From: Rotaria sp. Silwood1
Lineage: Eukaryota; Rotifera; Eurotatoria; Philodinida; Philodinidae
Direction of reading: 5' to 3'
Length of the DNA stretch: 64,000 bases
NCBI GenBank assembly: GCA_905250075.1
Contig: CAJNOP010000086.1
Location: 472,143-536,142 of the forward strand
Shown: piece by piece, positions 12,501-24,228 of the stretch
Numbering within the stretch: the stretch's first letter is position 1
Layout: every line of letters starts with the position of its first letter
Made by a program: the position numbers and the translations under genes
The notes under the pieces: generated by a model
Seen by the model: only the letters and a program-made list of their open reading frames with translations
Databases searched by the model: none
What the model was told of the DNA's origin: nothing

Positions 12501-14158
12501 GCATAAGTTCAATTACTTTCATAAATTGACGTCAATTCTAAGATAGGAACGTTCATGATTTGTTTTTCATAATGCTTAGGACGGGCGACTAGTCGAGGGT
12601 AAGTCCTAAAGCCTGTTCGATTGTTTTCCACGGGCTTGAGAAACACGTAGGACGCAGAGGAGTCCATCGCGGCTGGAAATCTGTCGCGACGGCATTACAA
12701 AAACCGAAAAGAAATTATTTTGCAGTTTCGAGGTGACTATCCGATTAGACAATTTCATTCGAGAGTATCAAAGTATGATTCGAATTGAGGGCTAACAATT
12801 TAGAACTATCATTCATTTTTGATACAGTTAAAATTAATTGTCTTCTATCAATAAATTTCAATCGTTACTCTTGGTCTCGATTTTTATTTACGATTGAATT
12901 TTAAAATTTTTTTCTTGCCCCAGAATACATCTCTTCGTAGATGATAGAAAGAGTGTTCATTGTTAAAAATACATGCGGATAGTCCTTATTCATCATATAT
13001 TAATCCTACATGAATTTCATTAACAGTTTTTTTTTTGTGTTTATTTTCTTAGCTTAATGAAATTTCATTACCATTTCGTGGTAATGCTGGTTCAATGGCA
13101 GCTATATCATTAGCTGAAACATCATCATCCGATGATGCAAATATTCAAACACAAGGTAATTCATTAACAACAACAACAACAGATTCATCAACATTTTCAA
13201 ATGGTGATGGTAATTATTCAAGTCAATATGAGACAAAACAAATCTATGATATGGAAGATAAATTTGAATTAAATTATAAACGTTTACGTGATGATTTAAA
13301 AAAAATAAATTATGAACAAGTTGATAAAGAAGAAAAATTATTAATTAAACAAATGTCTGATATTGAAATTCAATTACAAAAACATTTACCACAAACATCA
13401 GCTATTGATGCACGTTCACGTGAAGTTAAAACAACATTTGAATTAACAAATGCTGAATTTGAACGTGCACGTAATGCAGCTAAACGTGCACGACAAGCAT
13501 TTGAAAAAATAAAAAAAGAACGTTATGATCGTTTTAATGCACTTTATGAACATGTTTCAACATGTATTGATGATATTTATAAATCTTTAACAAATTCACA
13601 AGCTGCTGTTGCTTGTTTAACAGCTGAAGATGCAGAAGAACCATATCGTGCTGGTATAACATATAATTGTGTTGCACCTGGAAAACGTTTTCAAGCGATG
13701 GAAAATTTATCGGGCGGTGAAAAAACTGTTGCAGCTATTTGTCTTTTATTTGCTTTACGAAGGTAAATGAAAATCTTGTTTTTTTTTTTGAATGTTTTTA
13801 TAAATGATGTTTTTTGTTTGCTTAGTTTTAAACCAGCTCCATTCTTTTTACTTGATGAAGTTGATGCTGCACTTGATAATACAAATATTGGTAAAGTAGC
13901 TGATTTTATTCGTGAACAATCAGCATCAGAATTTCAATGTATTGTTATATCACTTAAAGAACAATTTTATTCACGTGCTGATGCACTTGTTGGTATCTAT
14001 CCAGAGGTAATCAATTTTGAAATTTCTTTTACAATGCAAATTTATTTTGTTTGTTGATAAATTTATTTTAGCCCGGCGATTGTATTACTAGTCATTGTCT
14101 TACATTGGATTTGAATCAATTTGATGAACGAGAAAATATTGCAAATACACGTGGTTAA
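6580..14158 (+). CDS. SMC1: Structural maintenance of chromosomes protein 1, cohesin ATPase (19 exons, 1267 aa)
   Basis: Exons: 6580-6691, 6758-6834, 6906-7391, 7456-7668, 7735-7820, 9131-9296, 9353-9567, 9620-9755, 9813-9887, 9959-10170, 10236-10457, 11313-11447, 11499-11628, 11679-11812, 11870-12077, 12150-12368, 13053-13762, 13826-14006, 14072-14158. All joins keep frame and the total is 1267 residues (human SMC1A 1233). Walker A GPNGSGKS lies at residues 33-40, a coiled coil runs to about 520, the hinge ([14 protein letters not shown] onward) covers about 523-670, a second coil follows, the ABC signature LSGGEKT is near 1161, and Walker [13 protein letters not shown] near 1190. Alignment to animal SMC1 can be followed by eye throughout. 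With SMC3 and a kleisin it forms the cohesin ring that holds sister chromatids and acts in DNA repair. A low-complexity S/T/D-rich insert lies at about residues 960-1010. An AATAAA at 14297 may be the polyadenylation signal. Confidence 0.96.
8289..8365. repeat. Fragment of an acgagggaac foldback element in SMC1 intron 5
   Basis: Begins AACGAGGGAACC and then resembles the left arm of the element at 55422 (for example a TTTTG-C--AGTAGGG block), about 105 bp upstream of a complete foldback element that starts with the same ACGAGGGAAC. It looks like the truncated end of a related copy. Confidence 0.45.
8394..9007. mobile_element. Long foldback MITE (arms about 265 bp) in SMC1 intron 5
   Basis: The left arm from ACGAGGGAACATTCCCAAC (8394 to about 8665) is repeated in inverted orientation from about 8743 to 9007, ending GTTGGGAATGTTCCCTCGT. 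The arms share long exact blocks, such as those around the GCCGTGGTCCCC and GAAAGTTTCAGATCTTTTG-like segments, with scattered differences and a short unpaired centre of about 75 bp. There is no coding capacity. I could not identify a target-site duplication. The insertion explains why this SMC1 intron is 1310 bp when most are under 100 bp. A diverged relative lies at 55422-55961. Confidence 0.75.
10974..11186. mobile_element. Palindromic MITE-like hairpin in SMC1 intron 11
   Basis: The sequence around GCGGCGGAAGAATTTTTGTG (about 10987) and the block CCCAAATGATGAG recur in inverted orientation as CTCATCATTTGGG and CACAAAAATTCTTCCGCCG to 11186. Arms are about 90 bp and separated by an A/T-rich centre. 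It has no ORF and is a non-autonomous foldback insertion within an 855-bp intron. Confidence 0.65.
12575..12705. repeat. GC-rich insert in SMC1 intron 16, unclassified
   Basis: An unusually GC-rich block in an otherwise A/T-rich 684-bp intron, beginning near TAATGCTTAGGACGGGCGAC and ending near GTCGCGACGGCATTAC. The ends share only a short inverted TAATGC. A GTTCGATTG word resembles a pol III B box, so a SINE or tRNA-derived relic is possible, but I see no tRNA fold. Low confidence. Confidence 0.25.
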
Positions 14159-14780
14159 AAAAGAAATAGCATACTTTGTTTTTTTTTCTGTCTGTAGATA
14201 CATGTTATGTGTTTTGTTTGTTTTTTTTTTTTTGTGTGTGTCCGTATTGTATATATAATATAGTATTGTGTGTTTAGACCTGAAAAATTAATTGAAAATA
14301 AAGAAAAATGAATTATTAGTTATAAGGTATTGGAAAAGAGATTGTTCATCATCAATTAGCATATGGATAAAATGAACGAAAAACAAAAGAATATGAATAC
14401 TAGAACTATGCTTTCATCATGCTAGATTTTAAATACTATTGCTAGGTGTTTAAACAAAAAAAAAGGATATACATCAAATACTAATAAGTTTTAAAAAAAG
14501 CGATATAATTATTAACATATTATTTTTAAGATACTTTTTGTTTTATTATTCAAATTTCATAGCTTTGTCTTAAATTTATAAATTGAATCTTAAGTGATGT
14601 TAATAAAAATTTATCTAACTTAAAGCTTGATGAATTTCAATGTGACGAGCATAATATTTAAATTGACCTTAAACCTAAATTTTTTTTGAATGTAACTATA
14701 ATATCAGTTAAGATGGAAACGAATTTTCTATAAGTATATATATTCTTAGTGTATACGAAAAATATTGACTCCTTATGAAA
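14159..14780. other. SMC1 3' flank, no gene seen
   Basis: Holds the probable SMC1 3' UTR and poly(A) signal (AATAAA at 14297). The rest is A/T-rich spacer without recognisable content. Confidence 0.5.
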
Positions 14781-15194
14781 AGCTTGTTAGCGCAGCCGCT
14801 TTGGGGCTGAAATGTGGAACTCACGTATATTCTTCAGCTTCATTATACTAATATGCAACATAAATAGTATAAAATCACGAAGTTTTTAATTTTCTGACAG
14901 GCACCCTTATTTTTCGTCTTCTCTGTTGCTATTCGCTCAGTATTTTTCATTATTTTTAATACTGCTTTTTTTCTTTAATTTTACATTTTTATTACAAGCA
15001 GCATTGAATTATATGCCAAATGAAGCTGTTATGTATATATATGTATATGTATATCCATTATTTTAAACCTGGTCGCTAAGGTCTGTAATGGGGGCCTGTC
15101 TGTAAGAAGAGGAGGGGGGGAGGGGGAAGCCGCGAAACCTTTAACTTAAAACTTACACTCACTATTTTCTTTGAAAATATACGTGAGTTCCACA
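14781..15194 (+). mobile_element. Dispersed MITE family, copy A
   Basis: Carries the inverted pair TGTGGAACTCACGTATATT (14813) and AATATACGTGAGTTCCACA (to 15194), about 380 bp apart. The interior includes a G-rich run (GGAGGGGGGGAGGGGGAAGC). Homology with the other two copies starts slightly outside the left repeat, at AGCTTGTTAGCGCAGC (14781), so the true terminus may lie there. Related copies are at 38301-38490 (opposite strand) and 59317-59915. No ORF. Confidence 0.7.
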
Positions 15195-16976
15195 AAATGA
15201 TTGTCTTTGTATTTATTAAGAATACCATTTAGTAAATTATTTCTCAGATTCTAATCGTGAAACTGCCTGTGTATCTACCATCTCGTTGATTTCGACATTG
15301 GAATTTGAACATAGATTGAATGATACTCATATCGTAAAGCCAGGTATTCTTAGATGCTTCAATACACTAAGAGACCGCTTTTTTCCTTATAGGTTGAAAT
15401 ATTCGATTGATGCAGATGTTGAATGAAGTCAAGCTTCGTATTCTCATAATAAATCTCTTCGACGTATGATATTTAAGAATCACTTTTTAGGATAAAAATG
15501 TCTGTTTCATAGGACCATATGAACATATCTACGCTCTATCTGTTCATTAAAAATCGTATTTTCTTGTGAAACAAGGTTGAAAATGATTGTTGAATTATAT
15601 CACGAGGCATTTGAATTCAAGCCCCCTCTAGCTCGTTCCACAAATCGTCACATACATGCCACATCCTATTATGGTTTTTTGGGGCTATTTAGTGGAGAGT
15701 TTTTGAATTTTCGAAAGTCAGGTTTCTGAATTTTTAGATTTCGAATCTATTTTAAATTTGATAATTTGAAAAATTTATTTTTTACTCATTGTACGGCATA
15801 TTAACTTCTACTATACATAATTGCAGACTATTAAACAAGATTCTTCCTTAACCTGCTGATGATTCAGGTTGAATATGACAACAATCTTCATGTTTTTTTG
15901 ATGTAGATTCATCCTATTTCACATTTTAATCTTGTAAGACTTCCACTGAATACATGTTACCAATTGACTTCAATATTAAAAAAAATACATTTGATCAAAC
16001 ATAAATCCAAAGTGAGAAGAAGGAAGTAGTTGAATCTATCACTTTTTTTAATTGAATATCTAAGAGAAAAAAAAGGATAGGTTTTGAATTGTGTCTTTCC
16101 TTGAGTTACGGTTAATTTATCACATGTTCGTATGCTTGTATTAAATGGATTTGAAAACGTTAAAATATCAGCACTATTTGCCACTTTTTGGTTGACAGAA
16201 AGTCAAACAAAACAGCTCCTATCAATAAAATTCACAGAAGGAAGATAAATTTAGCATTCTGTTCAGTTTCTCCTCAATTTTATAGCCATACCATTTTTGA
16301 AAATAATCGGCAACTCTACATATTTTGATATGAAGTTTTTTTTACATGATGAGGTTTAAGACAAAGCTAATGTATTCTTCTTATAATTTCTAGTCAGACG
16401 AATCAACCCTCAAATAAATTGTTTAACAAATGAAGTCTTTCTATCTATCGGCAAAGGACATAGCCTAACGTCATTGAATAAGTAATCTGGATAATTTGTA
16501 CTTTTCAAAAGGTATTTATGTTCATTAACTTAGTTTGGTGTTGTAGGAAACGTTGTATTCGTCATGTATGTATCTTGAAGTCTTGACACCTGTTGAAGAT
16601 GTTTGTCTGGTATTACGACTTATCTTAGTAGAATATTCTAACCAGGGTGTGCAGTCATTCATTTGTTTCATACTAAACTGGACTTGAAGAAGAAATTGAA
16701 TGGGAAATAAAAAGTAGTTTACAATCGATGGTGCAACAGTTTTCTTTTCACTTATTTTGTATTAGCTTATTGAGTTTAAATAACATGTGTGAGTTTCACA
16801 TTTCAACTTCAAGGGAGTTATATTAATAAGCGTTTTCGCACGACATTGAATTCAGTTAAATCCATTTGTAGAACTATGTTTCATCTATAGTGTAATCGAA
16901 ATGAAAATTTGATGTACTGTGATCTAAATAATAAAAATAACACTATCAAAATTTCATTTAAATTTTTTTGTTTCAG
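15195..16976. other. Intergenic, nothing recognised
   Basis: A/T-rich sequence without a supportable gene on either strand. Short open frames here show no recognisable motif. Confidence 0.45.
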
Positions 16977-17150
16977 GATGATTTGAGGGATAAAGAACTT
17001 GGCATTCATGCGACACGCTTCTATGCAACTGTATTAGTAGTCGGCATGACGACACATGATCTACTCATCATCAACAATCAATACACATTCAGTGATAATA
17101 TCGAATCCATCTTTGGCAACTTTCGAAAAACTGCACAGCAGAGTGTGGGT
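16977..17150 (+). pseudogene. Fragment of a rotifer-type orphan gene, frameshifted and truncated
   Basis: A polypyrimidine tract ending in TTTCAG (16976) is followed by an exon-like frame reading RDKELGIHATRFYATVLVVG. In the +1 register the text continues as VIISNPSLATFEKLHS. The first block looks like a cytoplasmic Thr-Arg-Phe/Leu-Tyr segment leading into a membrane span, and the second like the N-S/P-S-x-x-T-F/Y-E-x-L motif, which I recall as typical of a large bdelloid family of unknown function. The change of register and the abrupt stop at the telomere-like tract at 17142 mark it as a remnant. Family assignment is from memory. Confidence 0.45.
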
Positions 17151-17208
17151 GTTGATAGCAGAAAAGACACCCACATCCACACCCATACCTACTCACACCC
17201 ACACCCAG
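17142..17208. repeat. Telomere-like tract, G-rich then C-rich
   Basis: GTGTGGGTGTTG, a short spacer, then degenerate CCCACA/CACCCA units. It lies exactly where the preceding coding fragment ends. Confidence 0.7.
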
Positions 17209-19691
17209 TTTGAGATGTTGAGTCTGAAAAAAGTGGTTTCCAAAACGTACAGACAGTGAAAAGGGATGAATTTTGACTGTTTTTTGGAAAATGATCATTT
17301 TTTGACCGTTTAAACATTTTCAGTATTTTTGACAGTTTTGACCGAAAACTCGGTCAAAAATCGATAAAAAGTAGATATTCTGAATCAACTCGACGAGCTC
17401 TATTAAACCATATGTAAATCAACAGAAAACTTTTTCTGCTCCGTTTTTGCATTTGGCGCACCTTAACTGGAATATAACGTTCATACCCCACTTTCTATAC
17501 TGTTGATTAAGACTATATATTGTCACTATAATATTTCCTTCCAGATTCTGAAAAGAAAATTCGAAAAACAAATATTTTATGAGACAAAGTAAAGGAAAAT
17601 AGAAATCCAAAAGCATCAAAGATCAATAATCTGATTGAGAAGTATCGAAGAGGCTTCCAAATAGCTTTGTACGTAGATCAATAGATAGTTTGCTTGGACC
17701 GACCAATATATTGCACTATTTGATGTATTGAACTAAAGGATATCGTGAGGATGTTTTCACTCCTCTGTTTCTCATAATTGTAGAATCAGCAATCAAATGA
17801 ATGATCTATTCACGGAGAAACATCGCCATGAAATACTCTCTATCTGAGCTCATAGAATAGAAAAAAGTCAAAAGGATTCTTTTCATTGCCATTTTACTAC
17901 AGAGAAACAAGTATAAGCTTTTTTAAAAATTTACCTTAAGTATCGTTATTTTTTGTAGAAAAACATAATAATGCATAGTGAGAATGGAAATATGAAGAAA
18001 AATCAAGAAAATGGTTGATAAGTCTAATTATAATGATAGTTCAAAACAAAGTAAGTAAAGATCAGTGTTGTCGATATCAAGAATACTGAATTGTAACCTG
18101 TTTAATACGATTTTGTCATTTCATTGATCTATTTGAAATGTAAATCAATCATCTGATCATTCATCATTATATTCCAATGTGGTTTCTAGTTCCTTTCTAG
18201 CTGGTAAATTACACAATAATTTATCTAATGGCCAACTCGATTGTATTTTTCTCAAATAAAACATAGATAAGATAGAGAAAAAATTCCACATAAGTTGCTG
18301 CGTTCGTTAAGAGTTATGGGAAAATAAGACCAAAAATAATACAAGAGATAATAGAAGAAATTTCTCTCCTTCATCTGTAGAAAATTAATTAAGATAAAAC
18401 GGTGCGAACACAACTGTTCATGATCAATGATAATGATTCTTGGCCTTAAACAAGTGATACTGAACGTTTTCATTTGAGTTAGTAAACGAGATGTCAATAT
18501 TTTGATTTAGTTAAGTAGAAAACAGATCTCCATTACTAATTTCTAATCGTTGTATGGAGCAAACCTTTTATCTACCATCAAAGATTCTATTACTTATCTT
18601 CAATAAATAAGTCAGTTTATTATTTATGTCACAGAAGGTCTAGTTAATTGGCTTTTGCCAATAATTTCTCTTTGACCTTCTTTTTACATCTATGAATATG
18701 GTAGAATGGTAAAGAAAATGAATTATCTGCTTTTATGTATGAATCATTTTTCTTGATTATGGAAGTGATGAGTTCATATTGAATTTTTTTAATATTATCG
18801 GGCACTTTTTCAATTATAGAAGTTGTATAGACAATTACTTCCTTAGTGTAACATTATTAACAACATTTACGAAAGTATATTTTCTTCCTGATATTTGCAT
18901 TGCTCAATAATATGGATAGAGTTACACTTCCCAGAGAAAATTCTTATCTACATAGGAAAAATAAGTGAATCTGAAAATAAATAGATTCTTTATTCAATAT
19001 AAATATGGTCCTTCTAGATAAACTGATAATTCATATAAGATGCAAGATAGTATTTAGAGATTCACAAATATTTCAGTTTTTAAATATTAGATTCAACATG
19101 CAACTAGACACTTTTTTATTTGGAAAAGTGTTTCAAACATAGTTCAACTCCAAACAAATCCATATTTGAAAGCATGAACGAATAAAGTCTAGCATATCTG
19201 CGTATGTGTATAAGAAATTGATTTTATACTGTTGAGATGAAACTCTCATCATCATATTGTACACAGGAAATATTATCATATTGGTAGTCGTTGAGACATA
19301 GGCAATTGTATCAGGGTTATCCAAAGTATATAGGCAACCTAATGTGAGACAGTCAGAATGGTGTCTTATCTCGCAAAATTCACCAACAAGAATTTGCGAA
19401 CTTCACTTACTGTACAAGAACTACGCTGATTATTTTTTCAAGATAGTTCAAGCGGCTCTTAAACCAAATTGAAACCTGTTCTAGTTCAAATCCATCACTT
19501 CTATTGCGTTATAAATATCTGCAAAGATCTTAGCAGAACAAGAAGTTTTTTTTATCACGCAAGATCTAGTACTTAATTTTTATGCAAAAAAAGTGAAATG
19601 GTACAACTGCTCTCAGATTATCAACGACATTATAACAGTAAAATCAACTCATCTATTTTTAATAGCAACACTCTGTGGCTCAAAAATTATG
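17209..19691. other. Intergenic, nothing recognised
   Basis: About 2.5 kb of A/T-rich DNA with no supportable gene, RNA or repeat family that I could recognise. Confidence 0.4.
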
Positions 19692-19989
19692 ATGGGGGTG
19701 TAGATGTGAGTATTGGTGTGAAACTGCTTTTTGGCTAACCGGAATTTCGCCAATTAGGACTTTCGCCAATTGGCAAAAGTCCATGGGGCGTATTGGCGAA
19801 AGTTCAGTGGACATTAGCCAGTGGCGAAAGTCCTATTGGAGAAAGTCCTAATTGGTGAAATTCCGATATTCCTGCTTTTTACCAACACCAACACCCACAC
19901 CACACACCTACACCTCACACCAACACCCACATCCATACCCACACCACACACCTACACCCTACACCCACATCCATACCCACACCCACACC
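19692..19989. repeat. Nested palindrome with telomere-like arms
   Basis: A decayed G-rich stretch (19692-19720), then a hairpin whose arms carry GGAATTTCGCCAATTAGGAC (19741) and its near-complement ending at 19866, then about 110 bp of CACCCA/CACACC-type repeats to 19989. The whole block reads as one inverted structure: G-rich arm, hairpin core, C-rich arm. The core also repeats a TTGGCGAAAGT-like word several times. Confidence 0.65.
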
Positions 19990-20203
19990 ATGTAATCTGG
20001 GCCACCCGATATGTCTAACTTGAAGTCAAGTTTGAGAGGATAGAAATCTGTAAAGCAATCAATTTTTCTGTCTTTGTGAAGAAGCTTTTACCACTTAGGA
20101 TACAGTGTAAGATTTTTCCTGTTCAAATTCAACGTGAACGAACAAGTGCGAATAGAGTTTTTTTACAAGAAAACAAGGAGTGTCCAATAGAAACAATAGC
20201 TAT

Positions 20204-21396
20204 TTACAAGTGCGTAATCTGTGGATCGTTGTTGGCTTGAAGTCTATCGTATGTGATGTTAAAGATGGGCTCGTCGATATCTCCAGTACGGTGATAGTGA
20301 GTTCGAGTACTTGTATAAGGAATACGCTTTTCAAATGCATCTCGTAGTTGCTTCGTAGCCTGTTTCCTTTTTGCTAGTAAAAGTCGATTCTCGTCACCAT
20401 GAGCCCATCGAAGAGTAAGACTGAGATAGTTTCTGGCAGCTTTGTGATGAACTGCTTGGGTCATTTTTTTGCCTTGATCATCCGCAAGAAAGGCGACTAT
20501 CATGTTTTCGTCTTCAGCAGTTGGTGGGATGTACTCAAAATCGAAATGGCTACCGTTTAGTCGTTGGGGAATAGCAGATGGATCAATGAATTCAACGAGC
20601 TCGGTGTCATTCCTGAGGAAGTGAATCTTGCCTTGTACGGCGGAATTTGACCACGGGCTGATTAGTTTCCAACAACTGCTGAACAGCCAAGAGGCATTAA
20701 CAATGAGTATAAGACCAATCGATTCCGGATAATAATGTTCAAGTAGATGGATGCAGAATTTGGCACATTGATAGTCCGCGTTTTTTAGGCCGAAACCGGC
20801 TACATCGACAACAAGCGTGATCATTTCTACAGGTGCTTTAAGTAGTTTGCGACCCGTTTCCACAGCCAGAACGACCAACTTCTGAGTCATCTCTTCAGGA
20901 AACTGACCTTTGATGTGATCTTTGAGAAAAACATAGGTAATCGGACGGCCAACTCTGTCATGACTCATAAAATAGGCCTTGCCCATTCTGATTTCGTCGT
21001 CGCAAAGTTCACTTTCACCCTTAGCTACAAGTGCATAGAGTCCCCACTCGTGTCGCCAAATGAGCGCGTCCATCGACAACTGCACAGCAGCATTGACGTC
21101 CCACTTACGTGCGCGGAGCCATCGAAGCAAAAGAGCATCTGGATTATCATAACCGATGGAACAAAATAATTCGTCTCCAAGGACAGAGTCGACAATATCC
21201 AGGGCTGGTAACGAAGTTTGATCACTGATGGCATCGATGAGAGCTATCCAACAGCTTTTAAGAGTATCTATCTGCCTCCTATCAAGATTATCTAATACGA
21301 AATCGGTTCAGAGATCTGAATTAATCGCTTTTACTTACTCACGTGTCCATGATCGTTCGCCGTCATCTATCCAATTGTGTAATGATGTCAATAAAT
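20204..21396 (-). CDS. CRAL-TRIO (Sec14-like) lipid-binding protein, N-terminal exon(s) unresolved
   Basis: The main exon is 21291-20204. It is preceded by a 54-base exon 21396-21343 joined through a 51-base GT-AG intron, giving LLTSLHNWIDDGE upstream of the CRAL-TRIO N-terminal helices (LLLRWLRARKWDVNAA). The lipid-binding core follows: SHDRVGRPITYVF, VVDVAGFGLKNADYQ, then LEHYYPESIGLILIVNA, the signature of Sec14 proteins, and IHFLRNDTELVEFID. A basic C-terminal tail rich in K/R follows. Sec14-like proteins move phosphatidylinositol or other lipids between membranes; the overall look is closest to fungal Csr1-type proteins, by memory. The start is not settled. An open stretch just upstream (about 21580-21490, minus, containing YEDPLKFPNYKM) and a 60-codon ATG-led frame (21914-21732, minus) may be earlier exons, but I could not make a clean in-frame join. 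Confidence 0.8.
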
Positions 21397-21708
21397 CTAA
21401 GTAGAACGAGATTAGTTTGGGTAACTATTATTTTAACTGGTAATAGAATTCAGAGGCAAAGAAGCAATACTGGTTGATTCACCTATTTCATTAATTTGCC
21501 GGGTAGTGTCAAATTCAAATTGACCATTTTATAATTTGGGAATTTCAAAGGGTCTTCATACATTCCATGAATTTAAACTAGAAAACTTTCTTTCTTCTAA
21601 CTGGAAATCAACTCAGCGGATTGAACTTTGTCACAACTGAGTGTTTCAGGTGTCGAATAGTCTACATGTCTATTATGTCTGGGATCACTGGATATAAGTC
21701 TCAGACTA

Positions 21709-21760
21709 GGGGTGTTACTTTATTTTTATTTTTATTTATAATAAAAAATAAACAAGTAAC
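21709..21760. repeat. Short copy of A/T-rich foldback repeat (copy 3)
   Basis: GGGGTGTTACTTTATTTTTA followed by an A/T core and ending AAACAAGTAAC: a tiny hairpin with the same end (GGTGTTACT) as the longer elements at 24552 and 31838. Confidence 0.55.
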
Positions 21761-21914
21761 GCTCGTCCGTGTGACTCGCTTGACTCTCGACTGAATATTC
21801 GGCTCCTTTACTGTTATATACTGCTTCACGGTCTTCAACAAAGCTAGTATTCAACATTTCAAAAGGATGGATAGGTGTGTAGACGTTGATTTCAGCGTCA
21901 GTTTTATTATCCAC

Positions 21915-22572
21915 AATGGCATGCGGATCCGTGTGATCATTTTTGTCATAAATTCATCTAATCAAACTGATGTCCACCCATTAATACTTAAACTGAAATC
22001 TAAATGAACTACACTACGGTAGCAGTACCCGCACGCATCCAAAAAAAAGAGATTATATTTAATTTTTTGTGCGGTCACAAAGAAAAACGCGTTCCCGACA
22101 CCATCGTGAAAACGCTTCATACTTGTAACAATTCTACTAGAAAAATAGGATCTTAACTGAGCTTCTAGCTTAAAAGAAATCATATTATATCTGATCTGAA
22201 ATCAGAATACCATGCTTGAAAGAAGCTCGTACTCCGGGTAGTTGTCAGACTTCATAAATAGTCTGAATATGTCTGTATGCATTCCCACATGTGAATGAAC
22301 GTAGACGAGAACACACAGAAACAGAAAAACTCCATTTTATTTCATTCATATCTACTTCCGATACAGCAAATATGAATTCTTTGGGTGATGCTTTCCGTCA
22401 AATGTACTAATCGAAATATTGTGTACCTGCAGAAAAGCCATTCTCACACTTTACTTCAAAATATTTCTCAGTTCTTAGCCACTGCTAGTCCCTATTCAAA
22501 CCCATTAGATCTCGACTGTTGAGTTTTATTCGATGAATCCCAACAATTTGTAGCAGTTCTTCACAGAATTTT
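21915..22572. other. Intergenic, nothing recognised
   Basis: Upstream of the CRAL-TRIO gene. No supported coding frame, RNA or repeat seen; it may contain the promoter of that gene. Confidence 0.4.
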
Positions 22573-22641
22573 CCAGTGCAGCGGCTAGTCTCTCGTCGGT
22601 GCTCCTCCGGGGCCCCACTCGCGATTAGCCGCTGCCAAGTG
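22573..22641. repeat. GC-rich short palindrome
   Basis: GCAGCGGCTAGTC and GATTAGCCGCTGC form inverted arms around a GC-rich loop (CTCCGGGGCCCC). It stands out sharply in A/T-rich DNA. Possibly a MITE core or a structured regulatory or RNA element; no coding potential. Confidence 0.45.
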
Positions 22642-23910
22642 TAATTGTGTTCCTTTATAACTTCATCCTGTTTTATTTACACTCCACCTGATCCGAGGGT
22701 CAACTTACTTCGAAAATTCCTGAAATTTGTAGCACGATAATTCTCGACGAGAACTCTAAATGGAAGCTTTGTTGTAAGCTATTCCTGACTTCTTCGATTT
22801 CATTGTCTAGCTGAAAAATCAGAGTTTTATTGAAATTTCTCATTAAGGAAATCTTAGTGCAGTATTCTAAAAAACCTAGCATTCACAGTTCTTTTGTGAG
22901 GCGAGTCTGCAGCATGCTTGCAATGTGAATGACTGGTCGTTCGTCAGCACTACTTTGGGACGCCTGTCACGACTAGTCGCACCTGTTACATCAGTGCACT
23001 TGAGCAATAGTTGTTCATTGCCCATTGAGTATAAAAGATATGACATCATTTACATATATCTTTTTATATTACTTTCTTCAACTTATACCAGCTAGAAATA
23101 GCACGAGTCAGAACTCCTGAAAACATATACAAGGTTAAAAATATGTTTTTTTCATAATAGTAGATAATAATACATGACAATTTATTGCTACATCCCAGCT
23201 TGAGGCCCTCGCCTATCTATGCATACATTTCCTGAGATCAGAGATTTAACCATATAGAAGAACGGATGTAGATACGATCGCAAAATCAGTCCTATTTGAC
23301 AATTATAAGAAAATCCAGCGAATCTTTATCCCTTTTCTCCATCATTTCAAAAGGCGTTGGTGCCATCCTTTGTGCATAGATGGCTTTTATTATGTCTTTC
23401 AAAACTGCGAAGATACGAATATTCGAAATGCTTGGGCAGCATCTCCTCATGAAATCATGATAGTATTTCTATACCAAACATATAGGATTGCAAAGATGTG
23501 AATAACTTGGATCTCTTGGAGATTTAACAGGTATTGCCGAACCATTTCCAATCTGCATGCCTTTGCAATTTTTGAAGACATACTAAAAGCTTTCTATGAA
23601 CAAACAATGGTTCCGGTGCCTGTTCGAATAATAGCGAAAACGGGTATAAATTGGCGGCACTTTTTATAATTATCAAATAAGACCGATTTCAGTAGCATAT
23701 TCACGTCTATCCTCTGCATATAATTCATGAATAGCCGAAAAAAGCTTCGTGGTAACGACGAAAGAGTTACTTAATTCATAACTATTTTCATAAAATTGGA
23801 AAAAGTCACACTATTCGCTATCACTTTCTTCTTTTTCATATGTTTAGACACAATCTAGAGCCGACATATACCGTATTAGCTGACAATATAGTTAAAATAA
23901 TACGGTTTCC
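22642..23910. other. Intergenic, nothing recognised
   Basis: No supportable gene. A second fairly GC-rich patch lies at about 22905-23000 but shows no clear arm structure. Confidence 0.4.
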
Positions 23911-24150
23911 GAAAAAATTCAACTCAAAATTTTAAGAAACTAACTTCAGATTCGGATTCTCCGACCTCGGTTTGCTTTCGTCAACCTTTATAGAATATCG
24001 TTATTTTCTCAAAAATCCCTTTCCTGGACCCACAAAATTCAACTCAAAATTTTGAGAACCTAACTTCAGATTCGGATTCTCCCACCTCGAGTTACTTTCG
24101 TCAACCTTTATAAAAAATTCATCTTTTATGTTTTTTTGACCTTGCCACAA
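23911..24150. repeat. Two tandem copies of a 120-bp unit
   Basis: Both units start AATTCAACTCAAAAT (23917 and 24037), share CAGATTCGGATTCTCC and end CGTCAACCTTTATA, with an exact 120-base period. A diverged relative of this unit is at about 35740-35835. A CATATGACCCTC--TTCAGTTGAGGGA-like block that follows it recurs at 24500-24555 and 35885-35935, so this appears to be part of a dispersed repeat. Confidence 0.7.
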
Positions 24151-24228
24151 ACAGACAGACAAACTCTTTTCACTTTTTTTCACATGACCCTCCCTACAGT
24201 CGAGGGAGCAATGACCATTGGTCTTTAA

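Noticed and set aside
12600-12660. Possible tRNA or SINE promoter (GTTCGATTG) in SMC1 intron 16
   Set aside because: No cloverleaf or A box could be drawn around it; kept only as an unclassified GC-rich insert.
17056-17298. Open frames rich in Thr/His/Pro across the telomere-like tract
   Set aside because: Translation of a CACCCA repeat; not a protein.
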